Shown piece after piece: positions 53,673-63,000 of a stretch of DNA of 64,000 bases. The stretch covers positions 1 through 64,000 of the forward strand of contig JAEUIH010000028.1 of NCBI GenBank assembly GCA_016795105.1, written 5' to 3'. Position 1 is the stretch's first letter. Every line of letters begins with the position of its first letter. The translations under genes and the position numbers were made by a program. The DNA is from Planctomyces sp. GTDB taxonomy: Bacteria; Planctomycetota; Planctomycetia; Planctomycetales; Planctomycetaceae. The notes under the pieces were generated by a model, which worked only from the letters and a program-made list of their open reading frames with translations, ran no database searches and had not been told where the DNA came from.

Positions 53673-53960
53673 ATGAGCCGCTTCTCAATTTTACTTACGG
53701 GTCTTGCGATCACCGGCAGTCTCACCGGTTGTGCGGTCATGGACATTGGACGTGATGCAATGACTCGAACGACAAGTATGTTCAAGCCGGACGGTCGGGA
53801 CTACGCCGACGGCACGGACGAAGACGGCAGCGAGTGGAACTTCGTGGGTGACGAAGGTCGCGCTGACCAAAAGCGTGAACGCGACCCGGATCCATGGTGG
53901 AAGTCATCCATCATGTCTGACAAAGCCAGGAATATTGAGCACAATCTGGGGATTGACTAA
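53673..53960 (+). CDS. Small lipoprotein, hypothetical
   Basis: About 95 residues from ATG 53673 with AAGGGTAG upstream. A signal peptide ends in LTGC, a lipobox (Cys near 18). The mature part is charged: Asp/Glu/Lys/Arg-rich with ADGTDEDGSEWNFVGDEG, then DPDPWWKSSIMSDKA. No family is recognised. It is probably anchored in a membrane facing the periplasm. Confidence 0.75.
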   Translation: MSRFSILLTGLAITGSLTGCAVMDIGRDAMTRTTSMFKPDGRDYADGTDEDGSEWNFVGDEGRADQKRERDPDPWWKSSIMSDKARNIEHNLGID

Positions 53961-54159
53961 TCGGCAATTTCTGCAGTTTGGGTGATCTCATCGGCAAAAG
54001 ACGTATGGACACGTTTTGCAGGATTGATTAAATCTCGGGTCAAAGTTGCTGAATGATGCCGCACTGCGGTGATTTCTGCTGCTTTTCTGCCGAGTTTGCT
54101 TTCCCTTCGTATGTCCTGTCTGTTTGCCCACGGTTTCCCTTCTGTCGGGAAGTGTCTTT

Positions 54160-54558
54160 ATGTCCTCCAGTCATTCGAAAACCTGCAGTCTGCTCATGTT
54201 TTGCGGGATCGTGTCTCTGGGGCTTGCTGGTTGCATGCACCCCGCCGGAATGGGACCAGGTTATGCAAGTCCCTATCAGCCAATGTACGGTGCTCCCGGG
54301 ATGATGAACGCTCCGGGAACTTATGTGGTTCCTCAGACGGATGCTCCATTGTATGCACCTGCAAACGGGGGGGCTGGAAGCAGCACGTTTGAAGCGAATC
54401 CTGGCGACGGCTTTGATGCGCCCGGCGGTTCCGGGGCAAATGACGGCGGCGTCCCGGCTCCTCGGGATCCAGGCGCTGGGGGCTCTGGCGGCACGAACGG
54501 CAATTCCAACAGTCCGTTCTTTCAGGACATTCCGTCATCCGGTGGCGGCGGGGTTTAA
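54160..54558 (+). CDS. Gly/Pro-rich lipoprotein, hypothetical
   Basis: About 132 residues from ATG 54160, preceded by GGGAAG. The signal peptide ends GLAGC, a lipobox. The mature protein is low complexity: Pro/Gly/Met/Tyr first (GMGPGYASPYQPMYGAPGMM), then Gly/Ala/Ser/Asn, ending GGGG-V. No domain is seen. Such proteins are usually surface or cell-wall associated. Confidence 0.72.
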   Translation: MSSSHSKTCSLLMFCGIVSLGLAGCMHPAGMGPGYASPYQPMYGAPGMMNAPGTYVVPQTDAPLYAPANGGAGSSTFEANPGDGFDAPGGSGANDGGVPAPRDPGAGGSGGTNGNSNSPFFQDIPSSGGGGV

Positions 54559-54621
54559 GTTCTGATTACGAAAGGTAATCCGAGTCGCAGACACCAGCTC
54601 GCTTGTGCGTGATTATGGGGG

Positions 54622-56364
54622 CTATCGGACGGGAATGGCGTAAAGCGTTGAACGATCGGCAACGAACATCACTCCGCTGGCGATGGCCGGTGTCCCGGAA
54701 ACCGCAGACGGAAATGTGAACTCGGCTGTCTTCTCAAGAGTGCTCGATGCATTAAACACAGACAGCGTGCCGTTCTCGTCTGCGATCAGGACTCGACGGT
54801 CGACCAGCAACGGAGATCCCCAGATCGACGCGAAGCAATCATGCTGCCAGTACTGTTGTCCGGTATGAAAATCCAGGCAGTGCAGAAATCCACTCGTGTT
54901 GGGAATAAACACCAGACCCTGGCTGACGACGGCTGACGAGATTGTTCGTCTGAAAATGTAACCCTCTTTTTCTCCAGTGATTGATCCATCGACATCGATC
55001 CCTCCAAATCGCCACTGTTGACCATTTCTGGGATTCGGCTGCCAGCCGCCGTTTTGATCCGGAATCAGCGGGCTGATGTTGCCAGTTCGAGTTGCATCGA
55101 CGCGATATACAAAGCCAACACCGTCTCCATGTTCAGGATCCTGACCGGTGGCGATGACAACACTGTCGTCCACAAACACCGGAGTTGCCACCACTTCCGA
55201 ACGATCTCTCGGGGCGATGTCCGGCGGATTGAGATCGAACCACCAAACGAGTTCTCCGGTTTGAAGGTCAAATCCATACAGGACTCCGTCTCCTCCCGTA
55301 AAGAAGGCCTGAATCTTTCCTTTGACGACGCCGATTGCAGGCGAGCTCCATTGACCGTGAAGAAGTCGATTGAAGGGAGATGGAGCCTTCGAGGCTTTCG
55401 ATGGAATATTGCTCGACCATGCAATCTGCCCCGTCAGCCGATTCACCGCCAGGAAACTGGGAGCATCTGGCGCCGGAACTGTTTCGTGGTCTTCTCCGAT
55501 TCCGTTAGAAGTGTTGATCAGTACGAGGTCACCAGAAACCACGGGTGAACTGGTTGCGAGATTGTGAGGGTAGACACCAAGATCGCTGATCATGTCAACG
55601 GACCAGATGATATCGGCATCGAAAACCTCACTGTCTGTTTCGCTCTGCTCGGGGCCATCGTTTTCACCGTCATGAAAACCGTCTAAGTCCAGGCACATCA
55701 GCTCGCAACGATTTGTCACAACGTAGACTCGATCTTCATGCACCGCAGGCGTGGAACAAATTCCCTGCTCGGGCCAGTCATTTGCTGCCCCCGATTCAAG
55801 TTTCATACGGGTCAGCTGCCAACGCAGATTTCCCTGATCCGTATCGAAGCATAATAGGACGCCTCGATCTCCTGAGTGCTTTGGGCTGTATTCGCCCCCA
55901 TTGTTGGTTCCGACGAGCACACACCCGGAAGAAATCACGGGACTGGTGTAAGTGACTGAACCGAGACGACTTTTCCAGAGAATTCCGCGGCCGGGTGTAT
56001 CGCCCTGCCCGGTTTCAAAATCCAGCTTCAGATTCGTTGTGGGATTCACAGCGTTCCGGGTACCGGAGCCACCCAGCATTGCCCAGTTGAGCTTAATGAT
56101 ATCTGACTGAGCATCTTCGGATTCGTCACCCGGCAACTTCGGGACTCGAGCTCGATCTGCAGGACTTGCATCGAGTGTTGCAACAGCGACGGTTCGAGGG
56201 CCTCGACGAGGGAAAGTGCGATCCGAGTCAGAGTTCTTAGGAGATTCTTCACGGTTAGCGGATGGTTGGTTGTCGCTTCGCTTTGGTTCCGATGTCGAAT
56301 CGCTGCAGCCGGAAAGGGTCAGGCTACCGATGAGCAGCCACAGGGATTTGGACTTCCAGTTCAT
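54622..56364 (-). CDS. PQQ-like beta-propeller lipoprotein
   Basis: A 580-residue exported protein. The signal peptide ends LSGC, a lipobox, followed by a charged Ser/Asn/Lys linker. From about 90 onward propeller blades recur (GILWKSRLGSVTYTSPVISS, VLLCFDTDQGNLRWQLTRM, FLAVNRLTGQIAWSSN, LYGFDLQTGELVWWFDLN, FLHCLDFHTGQQYWQHDC). Asp-x-x-T/Q-G-x-L/Q-x-W repeats are the typical PQQ-like signature. There is no quinoprotein dehydrogenase active-site motif, so a binding, not a catalytic, role is likely. Confidence 0.9.
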   Translation of the reverse strand: MNWKSKSLWLLIGSLTLSGCSDSTSEPKRSDNQPSANREESPKNSDSDRTFPRRGPRTVAVATLDASPADRARVPKLPGDESEDAQSDIIKLNWAMLGGSGTRNAVNPTTNLKLDFETGQGDTPGRGILWKSRLGSVTYTSPVISSGCVLVGTNNGGEYSPKHSGDRGVLLCFDTDQGNLRWQLTRMKLESGAANDWPEQGICSTPAVHEDRVYVVTNRCELMCLDLDGFHDGENDGPEQSETDSEVFDADIIWSVDMISDLGVYPHNLATSSPVVSGDLVLINTSNGIGEDHETVPAPDAPSFLAVNRLTGQIAWSSNIPSKASKAPSPFNRLLHGQWSSPAIGVVKGKIQAFFTGGDGVLYGFDLQTGELVWWFDLNPPDIAPRDRSEVVATPVFVDDSVVIATGQDPEHGDGVGFVYRVDATRTGNISPLIPDQNGGWQPNPRNGQQWRFGGIDVDGSITGEKEGYIFRRTISSAVVSQGLVFIPNTSGFLHCLDFHTGQQYWQHDCFASIWGSPLLVDRRVLIADENGTLSVFNASSTLEKTAEFTFPSAVSGTPAIASGVMFVADRSTLYAIPVR

Positions 56365-56449
56365 GATTTCATTCCGAGTGAGCGCGTACCGAACCGTTGG
56401 GACTGCAAAGTTGTCTCAGTGAGTGAATTGAAAGTCCAGTCAGCGCATG

Positions 56450-56475
56450 AAAAAAGCGGCATCCCTGCCGCTTTC
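56450..56475 (-). terminator. Intrinsic terminator downstream of the Cys-rich gene
   Basis: On the minus strand AAAGCGGCA pairs with TGCCGCTTT around a GGGA loop and runs into TTT. It lies 95 bp beyond the Cys-rich gene's stop and before the propeller lipoprotein, so it ends that transcript. Confidence 0.75.
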
Positions 56476-56569
56476 AGGTTTATCGAAGTTTGAGATTCGC
56501 CGCGAGTTGAGGGCGGCCCTGGAAGATTCACTCCCAACCCGTTGATCTCGCGATTCTCAGACCGAAAAA

Positions 56570-57088
56570 CTACTTTGCTGGTTCTGCGGCTGGTGCAGCT
56601 GGAGCCGGAGCTTCAACTGGTGGAGCCGGAGCATCTTCAACTGCTGGTGCAGCTGGAGCGGCCGCTGGAGCAGCGGTAGCACAGCCGGTGCTGCATCCTG
56701 TTGTTGCTGTTGCACAGCCACCACAAGAAGACTTGCAGCTGGACTTGCATGAAGACTCACACGCTGGCTGGCAGCTTGTGTGACAAGCTGGAGCTGCATG
56801 ACAAGCAGGCTGGCAGCTTGTGTGACAAACTGGTGTTGCGTGGCAAGCTGGTGCTGCATGGCAAGCTGGCTGGCAGCTGGTTTCACATGCTGGAGCAACG
56901 TGGCAAGCTGGCTTACAGCTTGTTTCGCAAGCTGGTGCAGCATGACAAGCTGGAGCACAGGATGAGACATGATGGTAAACCACATGTCCGCAATTCTTCT
57001 GCTTGTGGCAGTGGTTCTTTTTCTTTGCTTCTGCGGTGCCTGAAAGCAGCATAACGGCTGCCAGCGCCAGAATTCCAAATCGGTTCAT
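56570..57088 (-). CDS. Exported Cys-rich repeat protein
   Basis: About 172 residues from ATG 57088; AAGGA lies eight bases upstream, while it abuts an ATG two codons earlier. A signal peptide (ILALAAVMLLSGTAEA) is followed by a lysine/His stretch and then an array of short units of the form C-(Q/K)-P-A-C-H-A-A-P-A-C-(E/H)-T-S (about 45-125), followed by CESSCKSSCKSSCGGC. The end is Ala/Pro/Glu-rich. There are roughly 30 Cys in the repeat zone. No catalytic domain is seen. Cross-linked envelope or metal binding are both possible. Confidence 0.85.
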   Translation of the reverse strand: MNRFGILALAAVMLLSGTAEAKKKNHCHKQKNCGHVVYHHVSSCAPACHAAPACETSCKPACHVAPACETSCQPACHAAPACHATPVCHTSCQPACHAAPACHTSCQPACESSCKSSCKSSCGGCATATTGCSTGCATAAPAAAPAAPAVEDAPAPPVEAPAPAAPAAEPAK

Positions 57089-57251
57089 CGACATCTTCCT
57101 TCAACCAAGACCAAATCTATCTCGCCCTGCCGTACATGACACGGCGCAAGCAGGACAAGCTGAGCGTGTCTCCAGCTTTCCTGCTTTTCGTGAATTCACA
57201 GGGCACCGTAGCTTGTGTGACCGGCATTTGTCAAACAGACAGCCCTTCTTT

Positions 57252-57677
57252 TCAGTTGTGGCTAACCCCTGGGGAGCGAGTAATTTCAACGAGATTTTCG
57301 GGAATTCGCTGTAAATCGCCATTTGAATCGACGCAGGCAATAACGGAATTCGCTTCGGCAAGCAGTTCAGGGCCTCGAAACAGCTGGTACGAATGTTCCA
57401 GTCTGGCGGGCGTTGTCCTTGAGATTTCTGTTTTGAGCTGAAGTACATCGTCGTAGCGTGCTGGTTTTCGGTAGCGAACATCGATGCGCACTACCACGAG
57501 GAACAGTTGAAGTTCTTCGAGCCGTCGGTAGCTGCCACCCTGAGCTCTGAAGAGTTCTGTGCGGCCGATTTCGAAATATGTCAGGTAATTTGAATGATGG
57601 AGGAATCCCATCGCGTCTGTTTCGCTGTACCGAACGCGGATTTCAGTGGTGTGCTGGGTGAGAAGCGGTTGATTCAT
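57252..57677 (-). CDS. Hotdog-fold acyl-CoA thioesterase (YbgC/4HBT type)
   Basis: A 141-residue thioesterase. The family motif VRYSETDAMGFLHHSNYLTYFEIGR (positions about 15-38) contains the catalytic Asp, here in TDAMG, and HHSNY. The following strands (VVRIDVRYRKPARYDDVL, AEANSVIACVD) match the fold. It hydrolyses short or aromatic acyl-CoA esters; the YbgC group is often linked to the Tol-Pal system in other bacteria. No such gene sits directly beside it. Confidence 0.9.
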   Translation of the reverse strand: MNQPLLTQHTTEIRVRYSETDAMGFLHHSNYLTYFEIGRTELFRAQGGSYRRLEELQLFLVVVRIDVRYRKPARYDDVLQLKTEISRTTPARLEHSYQLFRGPELLAEANSVIACVDSNGDLQRIPENLVEITRSPGVSHN

Positions 57678-57802
57678 AGGGGCGTCAATACTGTGTCAGC
57701 AGAGCGGTTTGAGGGCCCGGTAGCGGGCAGGCGGCCCGGCAGCGGGTAGACTGAGTGAGGATCGTATTCTGTGGTGGAGCAGCTGCAAGGAGCTGGGGGG
57801 CG

Positions 57803-58168
57803 ATGAAGAGCGTGATTTTCGTGTATGGATCGCTGAAGCGTGGCTATGCGTTACACGGGCTGCTTGAAAAGCAGCTTTTCATGGGAGAGGCGGAGTCAGT
57901 GGCGTGTGGCCGTCTATTTGATTTAGGCGATTATCCGGGCCTTGTAGCTTCGGAATCCGGATATCGAGTGCGGGGGGAATTGTATGCCGTGACAGCGGAA
58001 TGTCTGGCAGCACTGGACGGGGTTGAGGGTGTTGAGGACGGTGTTTATGAGCGGCGTCGGATTGAACTTGTATCACCGAATGAGTCAATTTCTGCGGAGG
58101 CCTACTTTTATCGGCTTTCGGTAAACGGATGTCGGGAAATTGGATCGGAGTGGCATCCCGAACGGTGA
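57803..58168 (+). CDS. Gamma-glutamylcyclotransferase (AIG2-like)
   Basis: A 121-residue protein from ATG 57803, preceded by AAGGAGCTGGGG. The fold signature VFVYGSLKRG (here IFVYGSLKRG) and the acidic catalytic stretch LDGVEGVEDGVYERR fit the GGCT family, which releases 5-oxoproline from gamma-glutamyl amino acids or peptides. The residue usually acting as base is a Glu in GVEGVEDG. It is divergent from the thioesterase, with a duplicated CCCGG(T/C)AGCGGG motif in between. Confidence 0.85.
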   Translation: MKSVIFVYGSLKRGYALHGLLEKQLFMGEAESVACGRLFDLGDYPGLVASESGYRVRGELYAVTAECLAALDGVEGVEDGVYERRRIELVSPNESISAEAYFYRLSVNGCREIGSEWHPER

Positions 58169-58534
58169 TGCAGAGGTGTCCCGGAAGGTGTCAAAGAGGG
58201 GAATTCAAGGCTAAAACTGCTGAAATCCCGTGGTTAGCAGTGGTGAATAGCTGCCATGGCCCGTGTGTCATCGGCATAGGTTGCCGAAAGTGGAAGGAGC
58301 CGGGGAAATTGGAGAAAAAAAGGTTCTCAGAGGGATTGCCATCGTATTGACCGTTCCTGAAAGCCTCGGCTATCAACCCGTCTGATCGTCGAAAGGCCGC
58401 GCATCCCAGGGGTGCGTTTTGCCTGGACGCGAAAGAAGAAAACGACACATTGAAACACATGGCTAATACGGTCATGGATGATCGCTGACAGGGGTAAAGA
58501 GCCTCTGTCGAGCATTCCTGAAGGAGGAACTACA
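58169..58534. other. Leader region upstream of the secretin gene
   Basis: About 366 bp without a convincing gene. It holds a candidate promoter (58347-58376) and the AAGGAGG ribosome site at 58521-58527. No other structure was noted. Confidence 0.5.
58347..58376 (+). promoter_or_regulatory. Candidate sigma-70-type promoter for the secretin gene
   Basis: TTGACC and TATCAA are separated by 18 bp. The match is moderate, and planctomycete promoters are poorly described. Confidence 0.3.
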
Positions 58535-61500
58535 TTGCACAAGGCCATCGGACTCATCACGTGCGCTTCGGTGATGGCCGTGTCGCTGTACATGTTCAGC
58601 GGCGGCGACCCATCTCGAACGCTGTCAGCCCAGACTGACTCTGCAGGCGGAGACAGCTACAGCTCAGCCGCCCGAAGCCTGCTGCAGGATGCCAGACAGC
58701 AGGCTGCAGAAGGTAATCTTGAAGAAGCTCGTCGGCTGGCAGAGACTGCAGAGTCTCTGTCAAAGGACTGGCCGGCCGGAGAAGAGACACCGGCTGAATT
58801 CCTGAAGTCACTGGAATCAGCAGCAGGCAGCCAGGCGGCTGCGGTCGCTGATTCGGGTGAAGTGAACCCATTCGCTGAGGCCGCCGCGGCAACGACGGAG
58901 GCGGCTTCGGAAGTTTCGGGAGCACCAACCAGTAATCAGGTGCTTCGGAAGAAGCAGGCTCAGCGGCTTGTTCGGGAAGCCCGACAGGCTCTGACAGCCG
59001 GCGACATTCCGATGGCGCGATCGCGAGCCATGCAGGCCCGTCAGCTGAATGCTGCATGGGGACTGTGGGATGATCGGCCGGAGCATGTCATTGCTGAGAT
59101 TGACCGGACTACAGGAACGAACACGTTTGTTGCTCGAAATGCGGCTCCGGCGGCACAGGGGCAGGCTGGCGGCGCTGATGCTCAGTATGCTGAAGCTGCT
59201 GAACTTCTCCGCCAGGCTCGATTGGCAATGGATGCACGCAAGCTGACAGAAGCGCAGCAGCTTGCCGAGCAGGCCGCGAAGATCGATGTTGCCTTTGGAA
59301 TGTTTGAAGATAGTCCTCAGCTTGTTCTGCGAGACATTCAGCGTCTGGCTCAGACATCCGGCAGCGAAGACATCGCGTTCGGTGAAACGTCAGCTGCATC
59401 TGATGAACTTCAGCAGGCTCGTGCTCTTCTTAAAGATGCACGAAATGCACTCGTTCAGGGACGTTTGTCAGCGGCACGTGAGAAAGCCGATCAGGCTCGT
59501 CAGCTGAATGTCACTTATGATTTGCTCGACGATCGACCAGAACTTGTTCTGAACGACATTGATCTTGCCATGCGTGGTCAGGGAAATCAGAAGACCGGTG
59601 CTGAAACAGGAAACCTGGCTGCAAATGAATCGGCAGAATCACAGAATGCACGTCAGCTGACAACTCAGGCCCGACAGGCTCTGGCTTCCGGCGACCTGCA
59701 GAAGGCACGAGCTCTGGCTGTACAGGCACAACAGCAGGATGCAGCATATGGACTGCTTGAAGATCGACCGGAAATTGTGCTTGAAGACGCCGAGTTGATT
59801 GCTCGACGAGAAATGCAGAATGGTTCCAACGCGTTTGCTCAGGCCAATCCAATCGACCTGACACCAGGCGAAGCGGGTGAAGGACGAACAGCATCCGGCA
59901 ACAGCGTGGCACCCGCGAATTTCAACAACACGATGGAATTGTCGGTTCTGAATCCGGAAGGTGAGTCTGCGGATGCCGCCTATCGCCGAGGTCTGGATTT
60001 GTTCCGCAAGGGAAATCGTCCGGCTGCCAAGTCGGCTTTCCAGGTTGCGTGGAAGAATGCGGGAGAACTGGATGGTCAGCGTCGTCGGCAGCTTCAGGAC
60101 TTCCTGCAGCAGCTCGCTGATACTAAGGCAACTGATGTCCAGCTGGCGTCTGCTCGTCAGGATGAAGTTCCTGTTCTTGAACTCGGAGCTGCCCAGGAGC
60201 CAGCACCGGCTGGAACAGACTCTGAAGACCCAATGGCACCAATGGGTGATTCAAACCCACTCAAGGCTGCGGCCGATGTTTCAGATGTTCGTTACGATCG
60301 ACTTCGAACCGAAGTGATGAACAGTCTGTTCCGGGCTGAGAAGCTGAAGGAAGAGAATCCTGATGAAGCTCTTCAGATTCTGGACAACACACTTGCCACG
60401 GTTCAGGCAGCTCCGCTGAGCCCTGAAGCAATCGAATCTCTGTCTGGTCACATTCAGAGAAGCCAGACTTCGATCCGTCAGTGGAAAGAACAGCTGGCTC
60501 CACGGTATGAGCAGGAAGAGAAGAATCGAAATACGAAGGAAGCCATCGCAGCTGACGTCAAAGCTCAGATGCGAATGGAGAAGGAGATGAAGGAACTGAC
60601 AGATGAGTTCAACAAACTCATGAAAGAACGTCGGTATCCGGAAGCTGAACTGATTGCCAAGAAGGCTCGAGACCTCAATCCTCGTCTGCCGGAAGTGGTG
60701 ATCATGGTGGAAAAATCCAAACTCGCACGTCAGAACGCCTTCAACGACGAACTGCGTGAGAAGAAAGCAGATTCCTTCCTGAAGACGCTCAACGACGTCG
60801 AAATCGGTCTGGTGACTCCGGGAACTGACTATGCAATGCCGGACGCCAAGTCATGGAAGGAAATGACGGCTCGTCGCGAACACCTGGGCCGATCGGATGC
60901 TCGTGAACGAACTGACAGTGAACTTCAGATCGAGAAGAGTTTGAATTCAAAGGTATCTCTCCACTTCCACGATGTACCTCTGGCCGACGTGATTCGTCAC
61001 ATCTCAACGGTCCATGGAATCAACATTTCAATGGACACGCGAGCTCTGGAAACGGAAGGTCTGACAGCCAGCCAGCCGGTCAGCATCGATGTGGATGGAA
61101 TTCTGCTGAAGAGTGCACTGAATCTGCTGCTTGATCAGGCCGGTGGTCTGGTCTACTCCATCAAAGACGAAACGTTGCGGATCAGCAATCGTCTGGATCA
61201 GGAAACAGAGTTCTCAATTCGAACCTACAACGTCGCCGACCTTGTTGTTCCTCTCGATGCTCCACGTTCCAACGACGTGAAAGCCGGGATGAAGACGATG
61301 TCCGGCGGAATGACAGGAAACAGTGGTGGTTTGTTCCAGATCAACGACGACCTGACTCTCGGAATTGGCCCAAGTGGCTCACCAAACGGAGATCGAACGT
61401 CTTCCGGAAGTCGTGACAACATTGACTTCTCAGGACTTGTCGATCTGATTACGACAACGGTTGAGCCAGGTTCCTGGGATGTTGACGGTGGTTCAGGCAC

Positions 61501-62899
61501 AGTGGGTTCAGACGAGAACACTCTGAGCCTTGTGATTCGACAGACTGCTCCGGTTCATGACCAGATCAGCGACCTGCTGACCCAGCTGCGTAAGCTTCAG
61601 GACCTTCAGGTCACAGTTGAAGTACGATTCATCAGCGTGTCTGACCGGTTCTTCGAACGAATTGGTGTGGACTTCGACTTTAACATTCAGGATACGCTTG
61701 GTGATCCTCCTGGTGTACCAGCCTTTGGTTCTCGACAGCTCACCTTCCCAGGCGGTGGAACGACCGGTGGTGGTGGTGGTCAGAATCAGGGTGGAGGAGA
61801 CCTGCGAGGTAATACGAACCAGGGTGGTGGTCAGGGTGGTCAGGGTGGTCAGCAACAGCAGCAGGGAGCTTCCACTGGTCTGTTTGACCCTGTTAACCGA
61901 GTCCGTTCTCCTCGAGATGACTTCCGGAATACAACCGTCGGTCTGGCATCTCCAGGTCAGTTCACGGATGACATGGACATTCAGTTCCGTCAGGGATCAT
62001 TTGAAATCGGTGTACCGGACTTTGGTAACTTCAATCCGGATGCAGGTATTCAGGTGGGTATGGCAATTCTGAGCGATATCGAAGCGTTCTTCTTCATCCA
62101 GGCTGCTCAGGCGGATGAACGATCGAACATCCTGTTTGCTCCGAAGGTCACACTGTTCAATGGTCAGGAAGCATTCATCAACGACAACGTCAACCGAGCA
62201 TTCGTTGCTGGTCAGATTCCTGTTGTCGGAACGGGTGCTGTCGGATTCCAGCCGATCATCTCCTTCATTCCTGAAGGGATCAACCTGTCAGTGATTGCGG
62301 TCATCTCTGCGGATCGACGTTACGTACGACTGTCACTCAGCCCATCCTTCACAAACATCGTTGATGTGCAGACCTTTACTCAGGTCAGCTTTGGTGGAGG
62401 TGCTGGGATTGGTGGTGGTGGTGGCGGTGGCTTCGGTGGTGGTGGTGGCGGCTTCGGCGGCGGTGGTGGTGGATTTGGCGGCGGCGGCGGTGGTGGCGGC
62501 CAGTTCGGCTTCGGCGGGATTGGTGGTGGCTTCGGCGGCGGCGGCGGTCAGGGTGGATTCGGTGGCGGTGGTCAGGGTGGTCAGGGTGGTCAGCAACAGC
62601 AGCAGGGTGGCGGTAATCAGGCCGGTACTCTTCAGCTCCCAACCGTTGCTCAGGTCACAGTTTCCACAACAGTCAGTGTTCCGGACGGCGGTACGGTACT
62701 CCTCGGAGGAGTTAAGCGGCTGCGTGAAGGACGAAACATGGCCGGTGTTCCGATTCTGAACAAGATTCCTTACATCAGCCGACTGTTCAAGAACAGTGGT
62801 GTGGGGCGTGAAACAGAAAGCATTATGCTGATGGTCACTCCTCGTATCATCATCCAGGAAGAAGAAGAAGAACTGATCATCGGAACTGCCGCTCAATGA
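58535..62899 (+). CDS. Large secretin with repeat-rich N-terminal half
   Basis: About 1454 residues from TTG 58535, with AAGGAGG seven bases upstream; an in-frame ATG at 58478 has no site and spoils the signal peptide. Residues 1-33 are a signal peptide. Five repeats of about 50 residues occur between about 40 and 430 (pattern ARxLxxxARQAL..G....A...A.QA......Y.L.DDRPE.VL.D). A TPR-like stretch follows (about 480-525). An STN domain lies at about 804-890 (LHFHDVPLADVIRHIS, KSALNLLLDQA). The secretin domain (about 1020-1445) shows VEVRFISVSDRFFERIGVDF, ILFAPKVTLFNGQ and VPDGGTVLLGGVKR, PYISRLFKN. Two Gly-rich stretches (about 1075-1112 and 1286-1366) lie within it. It should form a large outer-membrane pore. 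Confidence 0.92.
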   Translation: MHKAIGLITCASVMAVSLYMFSGGDPSRTLSAQTDSAGGDSYSSAARSLLQDARQQAAEGNLEEARRLAETAESLSKDWPAGEETPAEFLKSLESAAGSQAAAVADSGEVNPFAEAAAATTEAASEVSGAPTSNQVLRKKQAQRLVREARQALTAGDIPMARSRAMQARQLNAAWGLWDDRPEHVIAEIDRTTGTNTFVARNAAPAAQGQAGGADAQYAEAAELLRQARLAMDARKLTEAQQLAEQAAKIDVAFGMFEDSPQLVLRDIQRLAQTSGSEDIAFGETSAASDELQQARALLKDARNALVQGRLSAAREKADQARQLNVTYDLLDDRPELVLNDIDLAMRGQGNQKTGAETGNLAANESAESQNARQLTTQARQALASGDLQKARALAVQAQQQDAAYGLLEDRPEIVLEDAELIARREMQNGSNAFAQANPIDLTPGEAGEGRTASGNSVAPANFNNTMELSVLNPEGESADAAYRRGLDLFRKGNRPAAKSAFQVAWKNAGELDGQRRRQLQDFLQQLADTKATDVQLASARQDEVPVLELGAAQEPAPAGTDSEDPMAPMGDSNPLKAAADVSDVRYDRLRTEVMNSLFRAEKLKEENPDEALQILDNTLATVQAAPLSPEAIESLSGHIQRSQTSIRQWKEQLAPRYEQEEKNRNTKEAIAADVKAQMRMEKEMKELTDEFNKLMKERRYPEAELIAKKARDLNPRLPEVVIMVEKSKLARQNAFNDELREKKADSFLKTLNDVEIGLVTPGTDYAMPDAKSWKEMTARREHLGRSDARERTDSELQIEKSLNSKVSLHFHDVPLADVIRHISTVHGINISMDTRALETEGLTASQPVSIDVDGILLKSALNLLLDQAGGLVYSIKDETLRISNRLDQETEFSIRTYNVADLVVPLDAPRSNDVKAGMKTMSGGMTGNSGGLFQINDDLTLGIGPSGSPNGDRTSSGSRDNIDFSGLVDLITTTVEPGSWDVDGGSGTVGSDENTLSLVIRQTAPVHDQISDLLTQLRKLQDLQVTVEVRFISVSDRFFERIGVDFDFNIQDTLGDPPGVPAFGSRQLTFPGGGTTGGGGGQNQGGGDLRGNTNQGGGQGGQGGQQQQQGASTGLFDPVNRVRSPRDDFRNTTVGLASPGQFTDDMDIQFRQGSFEIGVPDFGNFNPDAGIQVGMAILSDIEAFFFIQAAQADERSNILFAPKVTLFNGQEAFINDNVNRAFVAGQIPVVGTGAVGFQPIISFIPEGINLSVIAVISADRRYVRLSLSPSFTNIVDVQTFTQVSFGGGAGIGGGGGGGFGGGGGGFGGGGGGFGGGGGGGGQFGFGGIGGGFGGGGGQGGFGGGGQGGQGGQQQQQGGGNQAGTLQLPTVAQVTVSTTVSVPDGGTVLLGGVKRLREGRNMAGVPILNKIPYISRLFKNSGVGRETESIMLMVTPRIIIQEEEEELIIGTAAQ

Positions 62900-63000
62900 C
62901 GGCATAAAGGTTGACTGGTCTGACATCTGATGTTGGTCCCGCTGCTCGTCTCAGGTGCGGTCTGAGCGAGCAGCACTGGTCAAAACCCAAATGTCGTTCC

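Noticed and set aside
53561-53785. 75-codon N-terminal extension of the BshB1-like gene
   Set aside because: The family start fits ATG 53560, which has its own AAGGA site, and the extension would overlap the divergent lipoprotein gene.
56557-57078. Second long minus-strand frame over the Cys-rich gene, rich in Gln, Leu and His
   Set aside because: It is a shifted reading of the same repetitive DNA. Only the frame ending at 56570 has a signal peptide, a good ribosome site and a coherent repeat. An open plus-strand frame at 56701-57054 is explained in the same way.
58478-58534. Upstream ATG for the secretin gene
   Set aside because: It lacks a ribosome site, whereas TTG 58535 has AAGGAGG at the right distance and yields a normal signal peptide.
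62333-62926. 197-codon minus-strand frame rich in Thr and Ala opposite the Gly-rich part of the secretin
   Set aside because: It is the antisense reading of Gly codon repeats with no start signal.
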